From JBCCEV01 sp039030125 (lineage in GTDB: Bacteria > Pseudomonadota > Gammaproteobacteria > Ga0077536), in contig JBCCEV010000134.1 of assembly GCA_039030125.1 (NCBI GenBank), forward strand, positions 1 through 11,896: a DNA stretch of 11,896 nucleotides, given 5' to 3'. A model generated the notes under the pieces. The model worked only from the letters and a program-made list of their open reading frames with translations. It made no database searches and was not told the origin of the DNA. Numbering within the stretch: the first letter of the stretch is position 1; every line of letters starts with the position of its first letter. Both the position numbers and the translations under genes were made by a program. This document shows positions 1 through 5,738 of the stretch, in pieces.

Positions 1-2
1 CC

Positions 3-404
3 GCCCTCAACCAGTGTTTCTACTGAACCACCTGGCACACCCATGTCCTCCGTGAGAGTGGCAAAGCGGCAAACCTGAAAGTCGAACTTGGTGGGATCTT
101 CGAATCCGAAGTCGAAAGCCATGTCCCCAATGCAGCGGTGTTGAGAGAATTCGCGAGCGCGGTGCTGGGGCCAGATCACGAGGTGCTGCAGGCCGCCCGC
201 GAAAGCTTGCGGGCGCAGATGGGCGAGGCAGCAGTGATTGCCACGGCAATGGTCGCGGCGGATTTCAGTTTGGTCGATCGCGCCGCCAACGCGATCGGAA
301 TTTTTGTCGAACCGATGGTACTCAAACCGAGTGAAGATTTTCGTGATGCATTCGGTCTCAACCACTATCGCTCGGCGCGGCCGACGCTCGGGGCAACGGC
401 CTGA
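3..404 (+). CDS. AhpD/carboxymuconolactone decarboxylase-like selenoprotein, 5' end missing
   Basis: This is the C-terminal 133 residues of a peroxidase-like protein of the AhpD/CMD superfamily; the N-terminus lies outside the window. Reading from base 3 the frame gives A-L-N-Q-C-F-Y, then TGA at 24-26, then T-T-W-H-T-H-V-L, and stays open to TGA at 402-404. If the TGA is selenocysteine, the motif is CxxUxxxH, which is the family's CxxCxxxH redox centre with Sec replacing the resolving or peroxidatic Cys. The sequence after the TGA is family-like: a helical core, then a D-R-A-A-N-A-I-G-I segment and an acidic R-D-A-F-G-L tail. No convincing start with a ribosome site lies between the TGA and the conserved region, so a fresh start after a true stop is unlikely. 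AhpD-like selenoproteins are an established bacterial family. Alternatives are a sequencing error (TGC read as TGA) or a nonsense-mutated gene. A PQQ dehydrogenase follows 48 bases downstream and may be cotranscribed. Confidence 0.75.
33..63 (+). promoter_or_regulatory. candidate bacterial SECIS hairpin after the in-frame TGA
   Basis: By eye, bases 33-44 pair with 52-63: 9 of 12 positions pair, one of them a G-U wobble, and the three mismatches are isolated (35/61, 39/57, 41/55). The seven-base apical loop (45-51, GTCCTCC) starts with G45. Known bacterial SECIS elements lie inside the coding sequence just after the UGA and carry a G in the first two loop positions. Here 18 bases separate the TGA from G45. 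Pairing was done manually, without an energy calculation, so it supports but does not prove Sec insertion. Confidence 0.45.
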
Positions 405-452
405 AACTTTAGCTAACCAACTTTCAAAAATCGTACAAAGGAGAACTCAGGC

Positions 453-2447
453 ATGCAGCGCTTGATGCACTTTATGGCACTCGTTTTAGTTTTCTCGGCC
501 ACCGCCGAGGCCGACGGGTTGCTGCCAGACAATACCAACTGGCTAAACTACAACTACAACGTGAACGGCGAGCGTTACGCACCGCTCGACCAAATCAATA
601 AAGAAACCGCTCAGCAACTGAGCAAGGTGTGCAGCTTAAAGGTGGAGGACATTGCATCTTTCCACACCAGCATCTTGCACGTCGATGGTTTGCTCTATTT
701 CACCACGCCTACCGACACCGTGGCCGTCGATTCGAGCAACTGCAAACAGGTGTGGCGCCACACGCATGTCGAGGAGCGCGTTAATACCACGGTGGTACGA
801 ACGAATCGGGGCGTAGCGTATGCAAATGGCCGTGTTTTTCGCGGCACCGTAGATAGCCAATTGATTGCGCTCGATGCAACGACCGGTGAGCTATTGTGGC
901 AGCACCGCGTTGGTGAGCCCGCGGTTGGGGAGTTCTTCAGTGCCGCACCGCAGGTTTATCAAGGCTTGGTTCTCATGGGTGCGGCCGGCGGCGACTGGGG
1001 TATTCGAGGCCGCATGATGGCCTATGATGCGGTAACCGGGCGGGAAGTGTGGCGTTTCTATACGATACCGCGGGGCGACGAGCCCGGGGCTGACACCTGG
1101 AAAGACGCGAGCAGCGCGCGCATCGGTGGCGGCGGCACATGGACGACGTTCTCCCTAGACGTCAGCGCTGGCGAAGTTTTCGTGCCCGTCGGTAACCCCG
1201 CTCCCGATCTGCTGCCCGACAAACGCCCTGGCGAGAATCTTTTCACCAATAGTTTAGTGGTGCTTGATGCCAACACCGGCAAGCTGAAATGGTATTACCA
1301 GTTGTTATCGAACGACGGGCAGGATCTCGACTTAGGTGCGGCGCCGGTCCTTTACTACAACAGCGATGGCGAGCGGGTCGTTGCTTTCGGAAGTAAGGAT
1401 GGTTACGTGTACGGGGTAAGCCGCGAAAATCATGAGCGCCTGTTTAAAACCGAAGTCACGACCATTAAAAATGCAGGCGTTGCCCCCACCCCTGATGGCG
1501 TCGATGTCTGCCCAGGTCCACTGGGTGGCGTCGAATGGAATGGCCCAGCGCTCGATCGCGACAACCACCAGTTGATCGTCGGCTCAGTCGATTGGTGCGC
1601 AACGCTCAAATCCAATCCAGAATTTGTGTACAAACCCGGTGATTTCGCCTTCGGCGGCTCCTTTGAGTTCCTTGGTTCAGGCGCGGGCTGGATTTATGCA
1701 TTAAACGCCGACTCAGGCGAAGTTACGTGGCGCCGGAAGACCGAAGGACCCCACGTTGCCGGCATTACGCCCACCGCTGGCGGCGTGACCTTCACCGGTG
1801 ACATGGCGGGCAACTTTTGGGCTTTAGACAGCAGCACCGGCGAGGCGCTATACGAGACGAAAGTAAACGGCGGACTCGCTGGCGGTGTGATCACGTATAT
1901 GCGCGATGCAAAACAATACGTGGCCTTGGTTGCGGGAAATGTTTCGCGAATCACCTGGGGAGACGTTGGTGCGCCAACCTTGCATATTTTCTCATTAAGC
2001 GGCGATAAGCCGGTTGCCGAGACCAAGGAGGAGCCGCAAAAGAAGCGAGTACCGCCGCCGGTAAACGAGAAAGAAAAAGTCAGTGATAAGCAAACGGTAA
2101 ATGAACCTTCAACAGCAAAATCGACGACCGACGCGGGCGCCCCAGTGGCGCCCGCGAAAGCGGTTCTGAAGGATCCGCCGCAGGCGGTTTCGGCGGCCGA
2201 ACCGGTGGGGCCTGCGGCAAATCTAGCCGCAGGGGCCGCGCTCTACGCAAAGGTCTGCGCGGCCTGTCATGGCGGTAAAGGTGAAGGCGCGATTGGACCC
2301 ACCTTGGCGGGCATTGCTGAGCGCCTGGATCATGCAAAAAGAGTGGAATGGATCAAAAATCCGTCGGCAAAAATGCCGCGGTTCTACCCCGGCATGCTTA
2401 ACGAACAAGCGGTTGTGGACGTCGCTGCTTATTTAGGGAAACTCTAA
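453..2447 (+). CDS. exported PQQ-dependent dehydrogenase with C-terminal cytochrome c domain (quinohaemoprotein)
   Basis: This 664-residue protein is predicted to oxidise an alcohol or aldehyde in the periplasm, with electrons passing from PQQ to its own haem. A Sec-type signal covers about residues 1-20. The eight-bladed PQQ propeller (about 25-515) shows repeated W-docking motifs such as ALDATTGELLW, YDAVTGREVW and LDANTGKLKW. N248 in G-N-P-A-P-D matches the metal-binding Asn. D291 and D293 form the D-x-D that holds the catalytic Asp. A 74-residue Pro/Lys/Glu/Ala-rich tether (516-589) leads to a class I cytochrome c domain with haem motif C602-A-A-C605-H606; M641 (M-P motif), or less likely M648, is the axial ligand. 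Oddities: the vicinal Cys pair of methanol/ethanol dehydrogenases is T112-T113, and the usual metal-ligand Glu is D181 in G-G-D-W-G-I-R-G. The ATG follows AAGGAG (438-443) at good spacing. The family is clear; the substrate is unknown. Confidence 0.88.
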   Translation: MQRLMHFMALVLVFSATAEADGLLPDNTNWLNYNYNVNGERYAPLDQINKETAQQLSKVCSLKVEDIASFHTSILHVDGLLYFTTPTDTVAVDSSNCKQVWRHTHVEERVNTTVVRTNRGVAYANGRVFRGTVDSQLIALDATTGELLWQHRVGEPAVGEFFSAAPQVYQGLVLMGAAGGDWGIRGRMMAYDAVTGREVWRFYTIPRGDEPGADTWKDASSARIGGGGTWTTFSLDVSAGEVFVPVGNPAPDLLPDKRPGENLFTNSLVVLDANTGKLKWYYQLLSNDGQDLDLGAAPVLYYNSDGERVVAFGSKDGYVYGVSRENHERLFKTEVTTIKNAGVAPTPDGVDVCPGPLGGVEWNGPALDRDNHQLIVGSVDWCATLKSNPEFVYKPGDFAFGGSFEFLGSGAGWIYALNADSGEVTWRRKTEGPHVAGITPTAGGVTFTGDMAGNFWALDSSTGEALYETKVNGGLAGGVITYMRDAKQYVALVAGNVSRITWGDVGAPTLHIFSLSGDKPVAETKEEPQKKRVPPPVNEKEKVSDKQTVNEPSTAKSTTDAGAPVAPAKAVLKDPPQAVSAAEPVGPAANLAAGAALYAKVCAACHGGKGEGAIGPTLAGIAERLDHAKRVEWIKNPSAKMPRFYPGMLNEQAVVDVAAYLGKL

Positions 2448-2654
2448 GACCTTATCCCCCGCCGATTGGGTTCCTCGCCCGAGCGCTGCATCCCAAGAAA
2501 GCTGAAAAGCTAACACCGAGTCTGCAATCCGCCACCCGCTGCTGCGACTTACCACCTCTTTTACCTCGACAACTTCGCTCTCGCCTTAGCGCGCAATGAC
2601 TCGACGTTTTTAGCGAGACTTGCGGCCTGCCGTGCGCCGCTCGAACGGTGCGGT

Positions 2655-3722
2655 TTATTGCGAAAGGTTTAGTACGACGGCCAAGGCGGCGATTTGAGGG
2701 AGGGTGATGAGCGGCAGAAACAAAGCAATTTTCCAGGAAGCCGTGGTCTCTTTAAGCACCATGATTTCGGTGTAGTCGGTTGACACACCGCCCATCAAAA
2801 ACGCGAATCCGTTGCCTGGTGCGCCGGCGCGGGTGACCATGTCAGCGCCAATCGGTGCTGAACCTTCTGAGCACACTTCGAGGATCGTGCCGAAAATCAT
2901 CGTGATCCCAAGCCCCATCAAAGTCGGGCCAAAATAGGAGGCAAAACTCTCCGCATCAAGTACTGCGCGCAAGATTGCAGCGAGCAAGATGCCAAATAGC
3001 AGCCATCGAATCACCATCCGCGAGTCTTTGAGACCGTCGACGAACATACCAGCCAAGGACCGCGATGAGTAGTCCGCCCCGGCGAGCGTCTGACGAAGAA
3101 TTTCCATGGGCTTGATGCTTGTATCGAGCTTTTTGGCGTGAGGGTTAGCTGGCAGCACTTGCGCCTGAACTAATTGATCGAAAATAAAACCCGATAGCAG
3201 GGCGACGATCACCGAGAGGACGACGAAAGTCACCGTCCACTTAAGGCCAATTAAAGCGATTAACACCAGCGTCAGTGAAAATGAGTTCCAGGGGCTTGCA
3301 ATCAAAAACGCCATCACTTGCCCCAGGCTTGCGCCACGCTCATAGAGCTTGGCGCCGACCATCAATATGCCGTGACTACAGAGGTCTAAAAGGACACCAG
3401 CACACGTTGCCCTTACGATGCCCAAACGGCCGTGACCGAGTACGCCCATGACGACTTCCCTGGGGAGTCGCGACAATATCGACAACATGAAAATACCAAT
3501 GGCCACGCCCCACCACATGGTGTGAACGAGCTCACGCACGGCATGGCCCATATGGAGAAGCGGTTGCACAAAAAGCGCTGTCTGAGTGTTGGGCAGAAAA
3601 CTAAAGGCGTATAAACACAGCACGCCTGTGCCCGAAAACCACAGCAGCGGATCGCGTTTTTTAGGTGGCGGGCAGCATGGCGAGGTTTCCGCAGGCGGTG
3701 CCGAAATTGGGGTGGTAGCCAT
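2655..3722 (-). CDS. COG0701/UPF0718 (ArsP/YraQ-like) inner-membrane permease
   Basis: This multi-spanning permease has 355 residues from the chosen ATG at 3722. The frame opens further to 3803, but that start would overlap the divergent csoR and the operator, so the internal ATG is preferred. It has two homologous membrane halves, each with the conserved C-S-x-G signature of the family: C-S-H-G at about residue 115 and C-S-E-G at about 284. Each is followed by a Gly-rich segment ending in a conserved Pro or Gly turn (A-S-P-W-N-S; G-G-V-S-T-D). The cytosolic N-terminus carries a Cys pair, C16-C17, before P-P-P-K-K-R. Relatives export organoarsenicals or other soft thiophilic substrates; many are of unknown function. 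Divergence from a CsoR-type regulator across a shared operator suggests control by Cu(I) or a related thiol-reactive signal. No good ribosome site precedes the ATG, and a -10-like TATATT lies only nine bases away, so the transcript may be almost leaderless. Confidence 0.8.
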   Translation of the reverse strand: MATTPISAPPAETSPCCPPPKKRDPLLWFSGTGVLCLYAFSFLPNTQTALFVQPLLHMGHAVRELVHTMWWGVAIGIFMLSILSRLPREVVMGVLGHGRLGIVRATCAGVLLDLCSHGILMVGAKLYERGASLGQVMAFLIASPWNSFSLTLVLIALIGLKWTVTFVVLSVIVALLSGFIFDQLVQAQVLPANPHAKKLDTSIKPMEILRQTLAGADYSSRSLAGMFVDGLKDSRMVIRWLLFGILLAAILRAVLDAESFASYFGPTLMGLGITMIFGTILEVCSEGSAPIGADMVTRAGAPGNGFAFLMGGVSTDYTEIMVLKETTASWKIALFLPLITLPQIAALAVVLNLSQ

Positions 3723-3732
3723 GCTGTCAACA

Positions 3733-3753
3733 ATATACCCTAGGGGGGTATAT
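3733..3753. promoter_or_regulatory. CsoR-type operator overlapping divergent promoters
   Basis: An inverted repeat has 8-bp arms, ATATACCC (3733-3740) and GGGTATAT (3746-3753), around a five-base TAGGG centre. This AT-flanked C/G-tract layout is the classic operator of the CsoR/RcnR family. It lies between csoR (+, starts 3773) and the permease (-, starts 3722). It overlaps -10-like boxes in both directions: TATATA at 3749-3754 for csoR and TATATT on the minus strand for the permease. Binding of apo-CsoR would therefore block both genes, with metal causing release. Confidence 0.75.
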
Positions 3754-3772
3754 AGCAAATTCTTAGACGCCA

Positions 3773-4045
3773 ATGAAACATGACCGCAAGCGCAGTATCG
3801 CAAGGCTAAAACGTATCGAGGGGCAAGTACGCGGCCTCGTTAAAATGATGGAAGAAGATCGCTATTGCATCGACATCATCCAACAGGTTCAGGCCGCGAA
3901 AGGCGCACTCGACCGCGTCGAGTCCGAGGTTCTTAAGGAACATTTGGGAACTTGCGTGCAAGAAGCGCTAGAAAGCGGCGACGCGAACGAGCAGTTGCGA
4001 ACGGTCGGAGAACTCGTCGATCTGATCACCAAGGTGAAATCATAA
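3773..4045 (+). CDS. csoR: CsoR family copper-sensing transcriptional repressor
   Basis: A 90-residue, all-helical DUF156-family repressor of normal length. The N-terminal helix carries the family signature R-L-K-R-I-E-G-Q-V-R-G. The Cu(I) ligands C32, H57 and C61 are all present with the spacing of characterised CsoR proteins (Cys on helix 2, H-x3-C further on). The His at 57 argues against the persulfide sensor CstR, and RcnR and FrmR differ in their ligand sets. It probably represses itself and the divergent permease through the operator at 3733-3753 and releases DNA on Cu(I) binding. No strong ribosome site precedes ATG 3773; a second ATG does not occur in frame until M25. The azurin gene lies 217 bases downstream, supporting a copper theme, but I see no evidence that it is in the same transcript. 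Confidence 0.9.
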   Translation: MKHDRKRSIARLKRIEGQVRGLVKMMEEDRYCIDIIQQVQAAKGALDRVESEVLKEHLGTCVQEALESGDANEQLRTVGELVDLITKVKS

Positions 4046-4262
4046 ATGCGGAGAATTTAGCGGCAAAAATCTCAAGCATCGAGTATCCGCATGCTGTTCA
4101 TGTCCGGCTCGCGGGCGCGCAAATCTCATACGAGTTATCAAAATTGGGCGTACTCAAATAGAATGCCCTGGCTCCGCCTACCTATAACGAGTTTGGTTTC
4201 CCGGGATCCAGTCGTGGGCCGGGATCGTAAAAACAGACAGCGATTTTAGTAGGAGTTTGTAA

Positions 4263-4703
4263 ATGATAAACCGCTCAAATACCTTTCTTGGATTAGTGCT
4301 ATTCAGCGGATCTTGTATGGCGGCATGCGAGTTCAACATCGAGGTCGGCGACACTCTGCAATTCGACACGAAAGAAATTGTCGCGGAAAAGTCTTGTGAA
4401 TCGGTCACAATTACTATCAATCACACCGGCAAACTGCCCGCAGCCGCCATGGGGCATAATTGGGTATTGTCGAAGAAAGAAGACTTCCAGCAGCTCGCGA
4501 TCGATAGTTCGGCCGCCGGTTTGGACAACAATTATGTGCCGCCTGACGATGCCCGTGTCCTTGCTAACACGCGTTTAGTCGGTGGCGGTGAATCTGATTC
4601 CATCAGCTTTGAGACGGCGTCTCTCACTGAGGACTCTTACACGTTCTTCTGTTCCTTCCCGGGCCATTGGGCAGTCATGAAAGGCACTTTCAAACTGAAC
4701 TAA
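4263..4703 (+). CDS. azu: azurin, periplasmic type I blue copper protein
   Basis: This 146-residue small electron carrier has a signal peptide of about 20 residues ending near C-M-A-A, then a mature cupredoxin starting C-E-F. All type I copper ligands are visible: H65 in M-G-H-N-W-V, C130, H135 and M139 in F-F-C-S-F-P-G-H-W-A-V-M-K-G. G64 matches the carbonyl-donating Gly of azurin. The C22-C45 pair matches the conserved azurin disulfide. Azurins take electrons from cytochromes, nitrite-pathway partners or quinohaemoprotein alcohol dehydrogenases. The PQQ/cytochrome c enzyme at 453-2447 is a plausible donor; this is inference from proximity. Start: AGGAG at 4251-4255, seven bases before the ATG. 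The Cys at 18 gives a weak lipobox-like S-G-S-C, but the -3 residue is wrong for a typical lipoprotein. Confidence 0.93.
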   Translation: MINRSNTFLGLVLFSGSCMAACEFNIEVGDTLQFDTKEIVAEKSCESVTITINHTGKLPAAAMGHNWVLSKKEDFQQLAIDSSAAGLDNNYVPPDDARVLANTRLVGGGESDSISFETASLTEDSYTFFCSFPGHWAVMKGTFKLN

Positions 4704-4717
4704 GCCTATGGCATGTG

Positions 4718-4744
4718 GTTGCCGGCTGATTGCTAGCCGGCAAC
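4718..4744. terminator. hairpin between convergent azurin and hydrolase genes
   Basis: A perfect 10-bp inverted repeat, GTTGCCGGCT and AGCCGGCAAC, encloses a seven-base loop (4728-4734). It sits 14 bases after the azurin stop and 7 bases after the stop of the convergent hydrolase. Neither side has a long T-tract, so it is an atypical intrinsic terminator. A bidirectional transcription stop or an mRNA 3'-end stabiliser are the likely roles. Confidence 0.65.
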
Positions 4745-4751
4745 GCGACCT

Positions 4752-5705
4752 TTAAAGCATCGCGAAAAATTCTGCGAGCTTTTGATTTGTTTGATCCGGC
4801 GCTTCTTGTTGCACCCAATGTCCTGCACCGGGGATGATGTCGACGAGACGACAGTCTTTACAGGTGCGCCCCGGATCGGCGTATAGATCGTTACCAGGGA
4901 TGAAATAGCGAACCGGGTCCCGCTCGCCGCCAATGAAACAGGATGGTTGGGGGAGTAATTGCCCGGCGAGGTGCGAAAGTTCAGCCGGATCCTGGCGTTG
5001 TGCCCGGTAGCGATTGATCGGTCCGCGAAAACCGCCTTGCGAGAAGGCTTCCGCGTAGACTTGCAGGTCTGCCTCACTCATCCACCCCGGCATGGGCTGG
5101 GGATCGACCATCCCGTCAAGCAGACCGGCATCCTCTGGTTTATCGGCAAGAAATGCTCGGTCGGTAGCATCGCCGCTAATTGAGTAATAGACCTTTCTCA
5201 GGGCGGTTGCTACGTCCGCTTCCAGTTCAGCCTCCGCGACGCCTTCGGCTTGAAAGTACTTCTGATAGAAAAATTTACCTTCATAGTTTGCCGCGAATAG
5301 ATCGTAGAAACTGTGCTCCGTGATGGGGACGAAGGGGACGCTCAGCAACCCAACTGCTCTAAATTGATCGGGGTATAGCAGGGCAGTCGTGTATGCGGTT
5401 GGTGCCCCCCAATCATGTCCCAAAAGGATTACGGGCTCATCGCTGAGGTGGCGTCCCACCGCGGCAACGTCCGCACCCAAGTTCTTCAATGTGTAAGCCG
5501 AGATCTCGTGAGGTTTCGAGCTCCCGCCATAACCCCGCACGTCGAGCGCCGCGACTCGATAACCCTGCGCGGCAAAGTATTCGATTTGATGGCGCCACGA
5601 ATACCAAAGCTCGGGCCAGCCGTGCACGCACAAGATCAGCGGGCCTTCACCAGCGATCGCAACATTGAGCGAAATCTCGCCGTTATGTACTTCTATAAAC
5701 TCCAT
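4752..5705 (-). CDS. alpha/beta hydrolase, soluble epoxide hydrolase-like
   Basis: This 317-residue cytoplasmic alpha/beta hydrolase is of normal length for bacterial epoxide hydrolases. Seen in order: oxyanion-hole motif H28-G-W-P31, the R-G-Y-G-G-S-S-K-P loop (57-65), nucleophile elbow G-H-D98-W-G, a cap domain (about 125-235) containing Tyr residues that could activate an epoxide, acid D263 in G-G-E-R-D-P, and catalytic H296 in G-A-G-H-W-V-Q-Q-E. An Asp rather than Ser nucleophile fits epoxide hydrolases and haloalkane dehalogenases; the H-G-W-P and G-H-D-W-G forms favour the former. A C-K-D-C pair at 282-285 is unusual in this position. The start has GAGGAG eight bases upstream. It is the last gene of the leftward operon, 33 bases after the M20 amidohydrolase. 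The true substrate is unknown. Confidence 0.87.
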   Translation of the reverse strand: MEFIEVHNGEISLNVAIAGEGPLILCVHGWPELWYSWRHQIEYFAAQGYRVAALDVRGYGGSSKPHEISAYTLKNLGADVAAVGRHLSDEPVILLGHDWGAPTAYTTALLYPDQFRAVGLLSVPFVPITEHSFYDLFAANYEGKFFYQKYFQAEGVAEAELEADVATALRKVYYSISGDATDRAFLADKPEDAGLLDGMVDPQPMPGWMSEADLQVYAEAFSQGGFRGPINRYRAQRQDPAELSHLAGQLLPQPSCFIGGERDPVRYFIPGNDLYADPGRTCKDCRLVDIIPGAGHWVQQEAPDQTNQKLAEFFAML

Positions 5706-5738
5706 TAGCAGCTCCTCGGGCTAATTTTTGTTCTGCCA

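Noticed and set aside
138..404. Independent small gene starting at GTG 138
   Set aside because: No ribosome site, and the conserved family sequence begins well upstream, before the TGA at 24-26.
2448..2654. Gap between the PQQ dehydrogenase and permease genes
   Set aside because: I looked for a terminator, small RNA or short gene. The only structure seen is a weak GCGGC/GCCGC stem (2622-2640) without a T-tract, too short to call.
3725..3730. Perfect TTGACA on the minus strand
   Set aside because: It lies downstream of the -10-like box and abuts the permease ATG, so it cannot be that gene's -35; a promoter from it would start inside the permease.
3723..3803. 27-residue N-terminal extension of the permease to an ATG at 3803
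   Set aside because: It would overlap csoR and run through the operator and promoter region; the ATG at 3722 gives a family-like N-terminus.
4048..4161. Open frame after csoR
   Set aside because: No start with a ribosome site and no recognisable protein; the 217-base gap before azurin otherwise shows only an 8-base direct repeat (4201-4208, 4219-4226).
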